A DNA stretch of 64,000 nt from Thalassovita autumnalis. Lineage in GTDB: Bacteria; Pseudomonadota; Alphaproteobacteria; Rhodobacterales; Rhodobacteraceae. The notes below the pieces were generated by a model. That model did not search any database and was not told where the DNA came from. It saw only the letters and a program-made list of their open reading frames with translations. Within the stretch, counting starts at the first letter, position 1. Each line of letters opens with the position of its first letter. The DNA lies in contig NZ_CYSB01000039.1 in assembly GCF_001458255.1 (NCBI RefSeq), positions 124,001 to 188,000 on the forward strand, given 5' to 3'. A program made the translations under genes and the position numbers. Of the stretch, positions 27,174 to 36,479 are shown in pieces.

Positions 27174-28352
27174 ATGTCCGATATCGTAATTCTGGATGGC
27201 GTGCGTACCGCCATCGGCACCTTTGGCGGCGCTTTGGCTGGCACCGCCCCCACCGCGCTTGGCGCCACTGTCACCCGCGAAGCCATGGCCCGCGCCGGTG
27301 TGGAACCGGGCCAGATCGGCCATGTTGTGTTTGGTCACGTGATCAACACCGAACCCCGCGACATGTACCTGAGCCGCGTTGCCGCAATGGATGCAGGCAT
27401 CCCCGACACCACCCCGGCGATGAACGTAAACCGCCTCTGCGGCTCCGGGGCGCAGGCCGTTGTGTCCGCCACCCAGTCGCTGATGCTGGGGGATGCTGAT
27501 TTCGCCATCGCAGGCGGTGCCGAAAACATGAGCCGCTCACCCTATATCCTGCCTGACCAGCGCTGGGGCGCCAAAATGGGCGACGTGCGCACGCTGGACA
27601 TGATGCTGGGCGCGCTGAACTGCCCGTTTGGCACCGGTCACATGGGCATCACCGCGGAAAACGTGGCTGATGAAAACGACGTCACCCGCGAAGATATGGA
27701 CGCCTTCGCCCTGACCAGCCAGCAGCGCGCAGCCGCTGCGATTGAGGCTGGTCACTTCGCCAGCCAGATCGTCCCGGTTGAGGTGAAAAAGCGCCGCGAG
27801 ATGGTGGGTTTTGACACCGACGAACACGTCAAGGGCGGCACCACCGCTGAGGTGCTGGCCGGTCTGCGCCCCGCCTTCAAAAAAGACGGCCGCGTGACTG
27901 CAGGCAACGCATCTGGCATCAACGACGGCGCTGCGGCCCTGGTTCTGGCCCGCGCCGAAGCCGCTGAGAAGGCTGGCCTGAAACCCAAGGCCCGCATCCT
28001 GGGCTACGCCCACGCAGGTGTGCGCCCCGAGGTCATGGGCATCGGCCCCGTCCCAGCGGTTGAGAACCTGATGGCCAAGACCGGCCTCAAAATCTCGGAC
28101 TTTGACGTGATCGAAAGCAACGAAGCCTTTGCCGCACAGGCCCTGGCCGTGAACAAAGGTCTGGGTCTGGACGCCGCCAAGGTAAACCCGAACGGCGGCG
28201 CCATCGCCCTGGGTCACCCAGTCGGCGCAACCGGCGCGATCATCACCGTGAAAGCGCTTTATGAGCTGGAGCGCATCGGCGGTTCCAAAGCGCTGATCAC
28301 CATGTGCATCGGCGGCGGTCAGGGCATCGCCGTCGCGATCGAGCGCCTGTAA
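27174..28352 (+). CDS. Acetyl-CoA C-acyltransferase (thiolase)
   Basis: A 392-residue thiolase II/BktB-like enzyme that forms or cleaves 3-ketoacyl-CoA. The nucleophile is C89 in NVNRLCGSGAQA. The other catalytic blocks are ESNEAFAAQALAV, GGAIALGHPVGATGA and the second cysteine in MCIGGGQGIA. CTGGGAGG gives a good ribosome-binding site. There is no phaB, fadB or other acyl-CoA gene next to it, so polyhydroxyalkanoate synthesis and beta-oxidation cannot be separated by context. A terminator follows. Confidence 0.94.
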   Translation: MSDIVILDGVRTAIGTFGGALAGTAPTALGATVTREAMARAGVEPGQIGHVVFGHVINTEPRDMYLSRVAAMDAGIPDTTPAMNVNRLCGSGAQAVVSATQSLMLGDADFAIAGGAENMSRSPYILPDQRWGAKMGDVRTLDMMLGALNCPFGTGHMGITAENVADENDVTREDMDAFALTSQQRAAAAIEAGHFASQIVPVEVKKRREMVGFDTDEHVKGGTTAEVLAGLRPAFKKDGRVTAGNASGINDGAAALVLARAEAAEKAGLKPKARILGYAHAGVRPEVMGIGPVPAVENLMAKTGLKISDFDVIESNEAFAAQALAVNKGLGLDAAKVNPNGGAIALGHPVGATGAIITVKALYELERIGGSKALITMCIGGGQGIAVAIERL

Positions 28353-28376
28353 GCGCCACTGGCATCACGGATTTAG

Positions 28377-28403
28377 AAAGGGGCTGCTTCGGCGGCCCTT
28401 TTT
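28377..28403 (+). terminator. Rho-independent terminator of the thiolase gene
   Basis: AAAGGGGCTGC pairs with GCGGCCCTTT around a TTCG tetraloop, with one mismatch and a T-tract. Confidence 0.88.
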
Positions 28404-28467
28404 GTTGGGTTTGAGTAAACTACGCGCAGGTAGTCAGCTATTGAACGCACAGCACGGGCGTCAGCCC

Positions 28468-28597
28468 GGGCCGCGCCTGACCTTCCCCCCGGGAAGACGC
28501 ATTCTCAGTGTCATCAAAACAATCAAACGCTGCGGTTTTTGGGGCGTCATCCAACTCAAAAGGTCGCAAAGCGCCTCCCCAAGGTCAGACGCGGCCC
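28468..28597. repeat. Long-range inverted repeat in intergenic DNA
   Basis: GGGCCGCGCCTGACCTT (28468-28484) is inverted at 28581-28597 with one mismatch in 17. The ~96-bp interior includes a TTCCC/GGGAA hairpin (28483-28493) but no gene. It fits a small non-coding palindromic element between convergent genes. Confidence 0.5.
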
Positions 28598-28604
28598 TAA
28601 GGCC

Positions 28605-29519
28605 TTAAACCCCGCGCGATCCGCCCATGTGGGTTTCACCGCGCGCTTTGGCCAGTTCTATCTGCTTCTGACGTTCGCGGAAACGGGCTTTGTCGGCCTC
28701 GGTCTTCTCATCGATGCACAGATGGCAGGTCACACCATCTTCAAACTCGGGCCGTTTCTGATCTTCGGGCAGGATCGGGCGGCGGCAGGCGTGACACAAC
28801 ACATGTGGCCCTTCGGCCAGCCCATGCCCCACCGAGACGCGGCCATCAAAGACGAAACATTCACCTTCCCAGGAACTGTCTTCCTGCGGCACCTCCTCAA
28901 GGTATTTCAGGATACCGCCTTTGAGGTGATAGACATCCTCAACCCCCTGCGACATCAGGAAATTGGTGGATTTCTCACAACGGATGCCACCGGTGCAGAA
29001 CATCGCGATGCGCTTGTTGTGAAACCGTTCTTTGTTTTCGTCCCACCAGGCGGGGAAATCACGGAAGGTGTCAGTCTTGGGGTCCACCGCGCCTTCGAAG
29101 GTGCCGATGGCCACTTCATAATCATTGCGGGTGTCGATCACCGCCACATCCGGGCTGCGGATCAGGTCATTCCAATCCTCAGGCGCCACGTAGTGCCCCA
29201 CCTTGGCCAGCGGATCCACATCCGGTTGGCCCATGGTCACGATCTCTTTCTTCAGCTTGACCTTCATCCGCGGGAAGGGCGCATCCTGCGCGCTGCTTTC
29301 CTTCCATTCCAGATCGGCGCAGCCCGGCAGGCCACGCACATGGGCCAGCACCGCGTCGATTCCGGCACGCGATCCCGCAATCGTGCCGTTGATCCCCTCA
29401 TGGGCCAGCAGCAAGGAACCGGTGACGCCATTGGCCTCAGCCAGATCAAGCAACGCCGGTTTCAACGCAGCGGGATCAGAGAATCGGGTGAAGTGATAGA
29501 GAGCGCAAACGATATACAT
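28605..29519 (-). CDS. trhO: tRNA uridine(34) hydroxylase TrhO (YceA)
   Basis: Oxygen-dependent enzyme making 5-hydroxyuridine at the wobble position of tRNA. The 304-residue protein has the N-terminal ferredoxin-like domain ([30 protein letters not shown]) and a rhodanese domain with its active-site loop [15 protein letters not shown]-terminal Cys-rich patch ([22 protein letters not shown]) looks like a four-cysteine metal site. The typical start without strong Shine-Dalgarno leaves little doubt about the ATG at 29519. Single gene. Confidence 0.95.
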   Translation of the reverse strand: MYIVCALYHFTRFSDPAALKPALLDLAEANGVTGSLLLAHEGINGTIAGSRAGIDAVLAHVRGLPGCADLEWKESSAQDAPFPRMKVKLKKEIVTMGQPDVDPLAKVGHYVAPEDWNDLIRSPDVAVIDTRNDYEVAIGTFEGAVDPKTDTFRDFPAWWDENKERFHNKRIAMFCTGGIRCEKSTNFLMSQGVEDVYHLKGGILKYLEEVPQEDSSWEGECFVFDGRVSVGHGLAEGPHVLCHACRRPILPEDQKRPEFEDGVTCHLCIDEKTEADKARFRERQKQIELAKARGETHMGGSRGV

Positions 29520-29575
29520 GTCGCCCAGATACGCCTTTGACCTCAGTGAAACAAGGGGGGGCTATACGTCTGGGT

Positions 29576-30802
29576 CTAGCCGTCGCGCCCCGCCGCAAGG
29601 GCCAGCCCATCAACCACCGCGGTAAAAACCTCAGATGTTTCAGGCCGCGCCTCTGGCAGCAGGGCCTCCATCCGGTGTTGGATCACCCCCAGAAGGGAGG
29701 AACCGCCAACATAAACGATCCGGTCGATGCTTTCAGGCATTACATCGGCCTTGGCGATGGTTTCAGCGGCACAGGCGGCGATTTGATCCGCGTAGCCTTC
29801 CAGCTCTGCCTGCATCAGATCGCGCATCAGGGCAACGCGCAGCCCCTTCTCCACCGGATCCAGCTGGATCATGCCCTCACCTTCGCCATTGGCGCGGATT
29901 TTGCCGGCCTCCACGGCATAGGCCACATCATGGCCCAGATGCATTTCCAGCACCTCCCCCAATCGGCCAAACAGCCGCGGATCACGTGCCAGCCGTTCCC
30001 AGCGTCGCACATCCCGCAACAGGGCGGGACCGTAGACAAAGGTGATCTTTTCCCAGCTGGCCAGATCCTGATAGAGCGCTCGCGGCGCGCGGTGGCTGCC
30101 CGGCCCCATTTCATTGCCGATCTCAGCCCCATAGCCAAACAGAGGCATCACATGCGCAAGGCTCAGCGCCTTGTCAAAATCGGTGCCGCCCAGCCGGATC
30201 CCCTGCGACGCCAGCACCCGGAACCCATCGCCATCGCGGTCACATAGGGTGAAATCCGATGTACCGCCGCCAATGTCCACAATAAGACTGCGCCCCTGTC
30301 CCCCGGCGGCCAGCGCAGCGGCTTCAGGTTCCGGCAGGAAGTTGATGGTTTTGAAGCCAGCCAGGCGATAGGCCTCTTCCAGATCCTCTGCCGCCTGCGC
30401 ATTGCGCGCCTCATCGGCCGAGTGGAAGCGCACCGGGCGGCCAGACAGCACGCCTGTCACCTCCTGATAGGTGGTCGCTTCGGCGCGTTTGCGGATCTCA
30501 GCCAGAAACCGCGCGATCACTTCGATCAGCGTCAGCTTTTCATTCATGAACTGCCGCTTTTCCCGCGCCAGCGAGGTGCCCAGGACAGATTTCAGCGCCC
30601 GCATGAAACGGCCTTCCTCGCCCTCCATCATGGCGCGGGCGGCGGGGCGGCCATACAGCGTGCGGCGGTTGGCAAAATCCAGGAAGACGGCGGTTGGCAA
30701 GGTCTGTTCACCCGCCTCCAGCGGGATCACAAAGGGTTTGCCGTTCACAGCCACCGCAGCGGCCGTGTTGGAGGTGCCAAAATCAATGCCAAGAACCGTC
30801 AT
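29576..30802 (-). CDS. Hsp70-family chaperone-like ATPase (YegD type)
   Basis: A 408-residue protein with the actin/Hsp70 nucleotide-binding fold: phosphate-1 TVLGIDFGTSNTAAAV at the N-terminus, FLPEPEAAALAA, phosphate-2 SLIVDIGGGTSDFTL and the adenosine motif RIVYVGGSSLLG. It lacks the C-terminal substrate-binding and lid regions of DnaK, as does YegD. The start at 30802 is chosen because AGGAGTG lies just upstream and the fold begins there; the longer in-frame version is not conserved-looking. Client unknown. Cytosolic. It is divergent from pncA. Confidence 0.93.
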   Translation of the reverse strand: MTVLGIDFGTSNTAAAVAVNGKPFVIPLEAGEQTLPTAVFLDFANRRTLYGRPAARAMMEGEEGRFMRALKSVLGTSLAREKRQFMNEKLTLIEVIARFLAEIRKRAEATTYQEVTGVLSGRPVRFHSADEARNAQAAEDLEEAYRLAGFKTINFLPEPEAAALAAGGQGRSLIVDIGGGTSDFTLCDRDGDGFRVLASQGIRLGGTDFDKALSLAHVMPLFGYGAEIGNEMGPGSHRAPRALYQDLASWEKITFVYGPALLRDVRRWERLARDPRLFGRLGEVLEMHLGHDVAYAVEAGKIRANGEGEGMIQLDPVEKGLRVALMRDLMQAELEGYADQIAACAAETIAKADVMPESIDRIVYVGGSSLLGVIQHRMEALLPEARPETSEVFTAVVDGLALAAGRDG

Positions 30803-30924
30803 TTCCGCACACTCCTGCAGTGTTCGTACCAGAAAGGCCGCAGAATTACGCGCTCTGCCCGATTGATGCAATTGAGGAATAGCGCAAAGCGTGGTTAGTC
30901 ATATCAGACAGAAGGAGATGGACC

Positions 30925-31521
30925 ATGACCCAAGCCCTGATTGTGATTGATGTTCAAAATGATTTCTGCCCCGGCGGCGCCCTTGCGGTGCCAGAGGGCG
31001 ATCAGATCGTGCCCGGCATCAACGCGCTGATTGATGCCCATGATACGGTGATCCTGACACAGGACTGGCATCCGGCAGGGCACAGCTCCTTCGCGTCATC
31101 CCATGCGGGCAAGGCCCCGATGGAACTGGTGGATATGCCCTATGGTCCACAGGTGCTGTGGCCCGACCACTGTGTGCAAGGCAGCGGCGGCGCAGCGTTT
31201 CATAAAGATCTGAACACCACCCGCGCCGATCTGATCATCCGCAAAGGCTACAACCCGGCGATCGACAGCTATTCAGCTTTCTTTGAAAACGATCAGACCA
31301 CCCCAACCGGTCTGGAAGGCTACCTGCGCACCCGGGGCATCACTGATCTGGTGATGGTTGGGCTGGCAACCGATTTCTGCGTGAACTTCTCCGCCGTGGA
31401 TGCGGCCAAACTGGGGTTTGCCGTCACGGTCCGCCAAGACCTGTGCCGGGCCATCGATTTCGACGGTTCCCTGGCCGCCGCACAGGCAGGCATGACCGCC
31501 GCAGGTGTCACCCTCGCGTAA
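30925..31521 (+). CDS. pncA: Nicotinamidase PncA
   Basis: Deamidates nicotinamide to nicotinate for NAD salvage (and pyrazinamide). In the 198-residue protein the catalytic triad is D10, K107 and C152 (VIDVQNDF; IIRKGYN; ATDFCV). Metal ligands D47, H49 and H82 (TQDWHPAGH; WPDHCVQG) are present. GAAGGAGA precedes the ATG. The partner enzyme pncB is 1 kb downstream in the same direction, with one secreted gene on the opposite strand between them. Confidence 0.95.
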   Translation: MTQALIVIDVQNDFCPGGALAVPEGDQIVPGINALIDAHDTVILTQDWHPAGHSSFASSHAGKAPMELVDMPYGPQVLWPDHCVQGSGGAAFHKDLNTTRADLIIRKGYNPAIDSYSAFFENDQTTPTGLEGYLRTRGITDLVMVGLATDFCVNFSAVDAAKLGFAVTVRQDLCRAIDFDGSLAAAQAGMTAAGVTLA

Positions 31522-31542
31522 CGGTATCCGGCGACAATTGGT

Positions 31543-31565
31543 TGGGCGTCAGTGAACGACGCCCA
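31543..31565. terminator. Stem-loop between convergent genes
   Basis: TGGGCGTC (31543-31550) pairs with GACGCCCA (31558-31565) across a 7-nt loop. It spans the stop codon of the minus-strand gene. There is no T-tract in either direction, so termination is uncertain. Confidence 0.4.
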
Positions 31566-32214
31566 CACCGCTAAAGCCGCAGCCTTCCATCATTTTCAGG
31601 TAAGACGCAGTGAACCCGTTCAGGAAGAAACTGTGGAACACCCGGCCTTCAACAACCACGTCCATCTGGTTGTTGCGGCGCATCGCCAGCAGCACGGGCA
31701 GGCTGTAGGGGTAGTAGAACGACACAACCGCATTGGGCAGGCCGTCATTGTCGTAATAGGATTCGACGATTCCGTCATAGGTGTCTTCGTCATCAAACCA
31801 CAGGTACATCCGCTGCTGATCCTGCATAAAAGTCTGATAGCCACGGGGCGCGTATTCCTCAATCGTGACACCGGGATAGGCATGCGGCGGGCCAACATCC
31901 TGCGATGAGATCCCTACGCGGGCGTAGGGTTCGCCATCGCCACCGGTCCAGGCCTGACAGTTGTAATAGACACCGTCCTCATAGCTGTCCTGACGCTCGA
32001 CCGAGACCTTCCAGGATCCATATTCCCAATATCCTGCGCGACTCTGGGTTTTTGGCGCGGGTGCGGGTGCAACCGTCTGGCCCCAGATCGAAAGGAAGCC
32101 CGGCGCGCCGCTGCCACCTGTTGCGCCTGAGGCGGCCACGGGCACCGCCCAGAGGGCACTAGACAGCGCCACTACTGTGGCCAAAACGGTGGTGATCCCT
32201 GTCTTTGCGGTCAC
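31549..32214 (-). CDS. Secreted hypothetical protein with GTG start
   Basis: No family name can be given with confidence. The best start is the GTG at 32214, with AGGAGGG 6 nt upstream; it opens directly into a signal peptide (TAKTGITTVLATVVALSSALWAVPVAA). A longer in-frame ATG at 32382 would place 56 residues before the signal, so it is rejected. The mature part (about 190 residues) is aromatic- and acid-rich: SYEDGVYYNCQAW, YLWFDDEDTYDGIVESYYDND. It ends with a FLNGFTASYLKMMEGCGF pattern that loosely recalls IalB-type periplasmic proteins with a late cysteine. Periplasmic or secreted. Confidence 0.7.
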   Translation of the reverse strand: MTAKTGITTVLATVVALSSALWAVPVAASGATGGSGAPGFLSIWGQTVAPAPAPKTQSRAGYWEYGSWKVSVERQDSYEDGVYYNCQAWTGGDGEPYARVGISSQDVGPPHAYPGVTIEEYAPRGYQTFMQDQQRMYLWFDDEDTYDGIVESYYDNDGLPNAVVSFYYPYSLPVLLAMRRNNQMDVVVEGRVFHSFFLNGFTASYLKMMEGCGFSGVGVVH

Positions 32215-32516
32215 GGTTTTCCCTCCTGTTTGCAGGCATGCGTTGCAAATTGATACGCCGAATACCTGCAAAGATTTAGAAGGCCAGCCGCTTTTGTCCC
32301 TGATTATCTGGATTTGCGCGCAATCATCCCCTGAACTGACGAATTTGCCACAGCAGGACCCCGCGCAGCGTCTCACAATCATGGCGGAGGCAAGAAAATC
32401 GCCCCAACCACTGGTAAATAGCCGGTGTGCCGCCTAAAACTTCGGTGCCCAAGCCACGGTTACGTGTTTTCGCTAAGGTGTCGCCCCGCGTTTGGAAGCA
32501 AACCAAGGACTGAGAT
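32215..32516. other. Intergenic region between secreted gene and pncB
   Basis: About 300 bp, divergent promoters expected. I see no gene, strong palindrome or known RNA. The only clear element is the AGGAGGG ribosome-binding site of the minus-strand gene near 32221. Confidence 0.5.
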
Positions 32517-33809
32517 ATGGTCGATATTGCAACCCGTGTCTGGAACCACAAATGGAAGATCGACCCGATTGTACGGTCGTTGATCGATACGGATTTCTAC
32601 AAACTGCTGATGTGTCAGTCGGTGTTTCGCAACAAGCGTGACACACAGGTGAAATTCAGCCTGATCAACCGCTCGACCGATATCAAACTGGCTGAGTTGA
32701 TTGACGAAGGTGAGCTGCGCGAGCAGCTGGATTACATCCGTTCCCTCTCGCTCACCCGTGGCGAAAGCACCTGGCTGCGCGGCAACACGTTTTACGGCAA
32801 ACGCCAGATGTTCCGCTCGGACTTTATGGAGTGGTTTGAGCAGCTGCGCCTGCCCGACTACCACTTGGAAAAACGCGACGGCCAGTATGAGCTGACCTTT
32901 GAAGGCAGCTGGCCCGAGGTCATGATGTGGGAAATCCCCGCCCTCGCTGTGCTGATGGAACTGCGCTCACGCGCCGTGCTGCGCGATATGGGACGGTTTG
33001 AACTTCAGGTGCTCTACGCCCGCGGCATGACCAAGCTGTGGGAAAAAATCGAACGTCTGCGCCAGGTCGACGGTTTGCGGATCGCAGATTTCGGCACCCG
33101 CCGCCGTCACAGTTTTCTGTGGCAGGACTGGTGCGTGCAGGCCATGACCGAAGGTCTGGGCGAGAAGTTTGTTGGCACTTCCAACTGTTTGATCGCCAAG
33201 AACCGCGATCTAGAAGCGATTGGCACCAACGCGCATGAGCTGCCGATGGTCTATGCCGCGCTGGCCGAAGATGACGCCGAACTGGCGCAATCGCCCTATC
33301 AGGTTCTGGCCGACTGGCATGAAGAACATGAGGGCAATCTGCGCATCATCCTGCCCGACACATTCGGCACCAAAGGGTTCCTCAAACAGGCGCCGGATTG
33401 GCTGGCAGGCTGGACCGGCATCCGCATCGACAGTGGCGAACCAGCCGCAGGCGCCGAAGCTGCCATCGACTGGTGGCATTCGCGCGGTGAGGATCCCACG
33501 CAGAAGATGGTGATCTTCTCGGACGGTCTGGATGTGGACAAGATCGAGGATCTGCACCAGCAGTTTGCTGGCCGGGTTCGCCCCTCCTTCGGGTGGGGCA
33601 CGCTATTGACCAATGACTTCCGTGGCCTGACCCCGGGCGATGCGCTGTCGCCCTTCTCACTGGTCTGCAAGGCGGTGGCCGCAGACGGGAAAGCAACGGT
33701 GAAACTGTCGGATAATCCCAACAAGGCGATGGGCCCCACATCCGAGATTGAGCGCTACAAGCGGGTGTTTGATGTTGGGCAACAACAGGCAATGGATGTC
33801 GTGGTTTAA
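32517..33809 (+). CDS. pncB: Nicotinate phosphoribosyltransferase PncB
   Basis: Couples nicotinate to PRPP, giving nicotinate mononucleotide in NAD salvage, the step after PncA. The 430-residue protein is of normal length. Typical blocks include DTDFYKLLMCQSVFRNK near the N-terminus, ADFGTRRRHSFLWQDW, GTSNCLIAKNRDLEAIGTNAHELPM (with the phosphorylated-His region) and WTGIRIDSGEPAAGAEAAI. It reads into nnrU, whose start is 9 nt after the stop. Confidence 0.95.
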   Translation: MVDIATRVWNHKWKIDPIVRSLIDTDFYKLLMCQSVFRNKRDTQVKFSLINRSTDIKLAELIDEGELREQLDYIRSLSLTRGESTWLRGNTFYGKRQMFRSDFMEWFEQLRLPDYHLEKRDGQYELTFEGSWPEVMMWEIPALAVLMELRSRAVLRDMGRFELQVLYARGMTKLWEKIERLRQVDGLRIADFGTRRRHSFLWQDWCVQAMTEGLGEKFVGTSNCLIAKNRDLEAIGTNAHELPMVYAALAEDDAELAQSPYQVLADWHEEHEGNLRIILPDTFGTKGFLKQAPDWLAGWTGIRIDSGEPAAGAEAAIDWWHSRGEDPTQKMVIFSDGLDVDKIEDLHQQFAGRVRPSFGWGTLLTNDFRGLTPGDALSPFSLVCKAVAADGKATVKLSDNPNKAMGPTSEIERYKRVFDVGQQQAMDVVV

Positions 33810-33817
33810 TCCACCTG

Positions 33818-34486
33818 ATGACAGACTGGTTTGAATACATCGCCGCCTTCTTGGGCTTCTTTGCCGCACATAACATCCCCACACGCCCTGCAACCAAGGC
33901 GCAACTGCAGGGCCTGTTAGGCAAGCGCGGTTTCAGCATCGGCTATTCTGTCCTCAGCCTGGCCGTGCTTTACTGGCTGATCATGGCGGCGGGCCGGGCA
34001 CCGGTGGTGGTGCTATGGGATTGGGCGCCGTGGCAAAACCACGTGCCGTTCACCGCAATGGCGCTGTTCTGCCTGATCCTGTGTCTTGGCGTAGCGCGGC
34101 CCAATCCGTTTTCCTTCGGGGGCCGCAACAACGCCAGTTTTGATCCCAAACGTCCCGGCCTCATCCGCTATACCCGCCACCCTATTCTGCTGGCCCTTGC
34201 CCTTTGGGCCTTTGCCCATCTGGTGCCAAACGGTCAGCTGGCCCATGCCATACTGTTCACCGTCTTTGGCCTTTTTGCCCTTATGGGCATGCGCCTGATT
34301 GATCGGCGCAAGAAGCGTGAGATGCCCGAATGGGAAAACCTGCAAAACGCCACGCGACAGGCGCCCTATCTGCATGCCCCGCTCAGCTGGGGCGGGCTGG
34401 TGCTACGGCTGGTGATCGCAGTGAACCTCTATATCGGGTTGCTGCACGCCCATGGGCCAATCCTGGGCGTTTATCCAGCGGGCTAA
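33818..34486 (+). CDS. NnrU-family membrane protein
   Basis: A 222-residue polytopic membrane protein (about six hydrophobic segments) of the NnrU family, which is distantly related to isoprenoid methyltransferases and to plant zeta-carotene isomerase Z-ISO. The diagnostic stretch is KRPGLIRYTRHPILLALALWAFAHLVPNG. In denitrifiers nnrU sits with nitric-oxide reductase genes, but none are here. It directly follows pncB and probably shares its transcript. It is convergent with the M50-type gene. Confidence 0.88.
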   Translation: MTDWFEYIAAFLGFFAAHNIPTRPATKAQLQGLLGKRGFSIGYSVLSLAVLYWLIMAAGRAPVVVLWDWAPWQNHVPFTAMALFCLILCLGVARPNPFSFGGRNNASFDPKRPGLIRYTRHPILLALALWAFAHLVPNGQLAHAILFTVFGLFALMGMRLIDRRKKREMPEWENLQNATRQAPYLHAPLSWGGLVLRLVIAVNLYIGLLHAHGPILGVYPAG

Positions 34487-34496
34487 TCATCTGCAC

Positions 34497-36479
34497 CTAG
34501 TCCAGAAGCGTTTCCCGTTCGATCAGCTGGGCGCTTCGATACTTCTCAACCACGCCTTGCCACCAGAACTGCAGATGCCGCCAGGCTGGCGCCCGTTCAA
34601 ACGACAGGCGCAACTGGCCCGGATGCCCAACCATCTGGGCCGCGCTGGCCGCCTCATGACGCAGGCGCAACTGCCAACTGCGCGCACCGCTTTCGCTGTT
34701 GCGCTGCATCACTTCGCTCAGATCCAGACCGGAGACCGGCACCGATTGATACTGACCCGCCACCTTAAGCGTCGCCTTATCCACCCCACCCCGGTAAAGC
34801 GTCACATACCGCTCAGGGAAGGCGCCGGTCAGCACCGCAGCGCCCTCCTGCGGCAGCAAGGCTCCTGCAAGATCACCCGGCCCCAACCAGCGCCGCGCCT
34901 CCATTGAGGTCAGCGGCATGAACACCCCTGCAGTCGCTGCGGTGAGGGTCAGGTTTGCCTGCTCCGCCAGAACATTGGCCTGCCGTTCCTGCAGTGACGC
35001 GATCTTTTCCTGTGCCGCCTGCGCCTTGGCAGGATCCGCGCCCCGCACCGCCTCATAAAGAAGGGCCGCCCCGCGCAGCTCCTCAGTCAGCATGGCCAGT
35101 TCATCCGCCAGCACAACATTGTCCTGTTGCAAGATCACCTGCCCTGCCGTGACCGGGCCATAGCGCGCGCGCGTGTCCACAAACCCGGGACTGCGGACGG
35201 TGATCTGATAGCTGCCCGTGATGTCGAGGGACACCGGCACAACGGTGGAAAACGGCCATTTGAGCAGAAACAGACCAGCCACAACCGCCGACAGGATCCC
35301 AAGGCGCCAGCCCCACACCCGCGTGGGTTTTGGGCGATCCGCGGCCGGGTTTTGCGGCCGATCCCGCATGAACGGTAGTGCAAACATGGCCAACGCCCCC
35401 CAAGCGGTCAGGACCGCACCAAGCCCCAAGTATTTCGGCATCATTGCGCTGGCGATAATCCACAGGATGTTCACCCGGTAAAGCACGGTGGCCAGCGCAT
35501 AGCCTGCCAGCCCTTTGCGGCGCCAGCCCCGCAGGCTTTGACCCTGCGCGCCAAAGCTCACCACCCAGTCGCGCGCACCGCTGAGCGTGGCCATGGCCCG
35601 GGTGTAGAAATTGCGCCGCCCCAAGGCATCGGTCAGCGCGTAATAGCCATCCAGTTTGATCAGCGGATTGGCGTTGAACAGGATCGAATTGAGCGTCGAA
35701 AACACAAAGATATTGCCCAGCAGCACATGGAAAAAATTGCCCTCGGTCACATGCCAGAGCGCAAAGGCAATAAGACCGATGAACACATCCGTCACAATGC
35801 CCGCCAGGCTGATGGCCACGCGGTGGCGTCGCCGCGCGGTCATATCCGCATCTGAACAATCCACAAAAGGCATCGGGTAAAGCCCGATCACCATCACCCC
35901 GAACTGCCTTACCCGCACACCATAGCGTGTGGCAGTCAGCACGTGACCGGCTTCGTGGATCAGTTTCAGAAACGGGGCGACAAGGCCGAAACTCAGCAAC
36001 GCCTGCAACGAAAAGACGTTTTGAAACGCCTCCAGAATGGCCCAGTTATTGCGCACGCCCAGCGAAAAACACAGCACCGCCAGCAGCGCCAAGGCCACAA
36101 AGCTCTGCCAGCCGACCAACAGACGCGCGAGACCTTGCAGGTGGCGCTGCCAGGGGCCCAGATCAAACAGAGGCAGGTTCATGAACAAGGGATTGAAAGG
36201 TTTGCGCTTCAGCAGATCGGTGGCCTGCACCGCCTTCATCATATGCAGGAAGCCGTAGACCTCTTTCGCAACCTCTTCATCGACCGAGGCTTTGGCGTCA
36301 GCCGCTCGATGCGGATCACTGACCGCGATCTGACTGTTGCGCACCGCAAGGGCCACCTTGGCCGGCAGCGTGAAAATACGCCCGGTTGAGAGGTCCTGCG
36401 CCAGATAGATCGCCCGCCCCCCTTCAGCCGCCAGCCGCAGCTTGATCTGCCTCAGAGTTGGAAGTCGAACCAGGTCCAC
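34497..36479 (-). CDS. M50-type membrane metalloprotease with adaptor-like C-terminus
   Basis: A 660-residue polytopic protein that ends the giant-protein operon. Residues 1-100 are cytosolic and resemble a PqqD-like recognition domain (GRAIYLAQDLSTGRIFTLPAKVALAV; inference). Residues about 115-400 hold several membrane helices with the zinc site of site-2-type proteases: HEAGH at 175-179 and NPLIKLDG at 271-278, whose D277 would be the third ligand. After a further helix (about 400-420) comes a HlyD-like barrel/coiled-coil region (SPGFVDTRARYGPVTAGQVILQQDN; then Gln/Glu/Ala-rich helix; AATAGVFMPL). Its start overlaps the upstream adaptor gene by 28 nt. Similar M50-adaptor fusions are known beside peptide-export genes. 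Its role here, cargo cleavage or export, is open. Confidence 0.82.
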   Translation of the reverse strand: MDLVRLPTLRQIKLRLAAEGGRAIYLAQDLSTGRIFTLPAKVALAVRNSQIAVSDPHRAADAKASVDEEVAKEVYGFLHMMKAVQATDLLKRKPFNPLFMNLPLFDLGPWQRHLQGLARLLVGWQSFVALALLAVLCFSLGVRNNWAILEAFQNVFSLQALLSFGLVAPFLKLIHEAGHVLTATRYGVRVRQFGVMVIGLYPMPFVDCSDADMTARRRHRVAISLAGIVTDVFIGLIAFALWHVTEGNFFHVLLGNIFVFSTLNSILFNANPLIKLDGYYALTDALGRRNFYTRAMATLSGARDWVVSFGAQGQSLRGWRRKGLAGYALATVLYRVNILWIIASAMMPKYLGLGAVLTAWGALAMFALPFMRDRPQNPAADRPKPTRVWGWRLGILSAVVAGLFLLKWPFSTVVPVSLDITGSYQITVRSPGFVDTRARYGPVTAGQVILQQDNVVLADELAMLTEELRGAALLYEAVRGADPAKAQAAQEKIASLQERQANVLAEQANLTLTAATAGVFMPLTSMEARRWLGPGDLAGALLPQEGAAVLTGAFPERYVTLYRGGVDKATLKVAGQYQSVPVSGLDLSEVMQRNSESGARSWQLRLRHEAASAAQMVGHPGQLRLSFERAPAWRHLQFWWQGVVEKYRSAQLIERETLLD

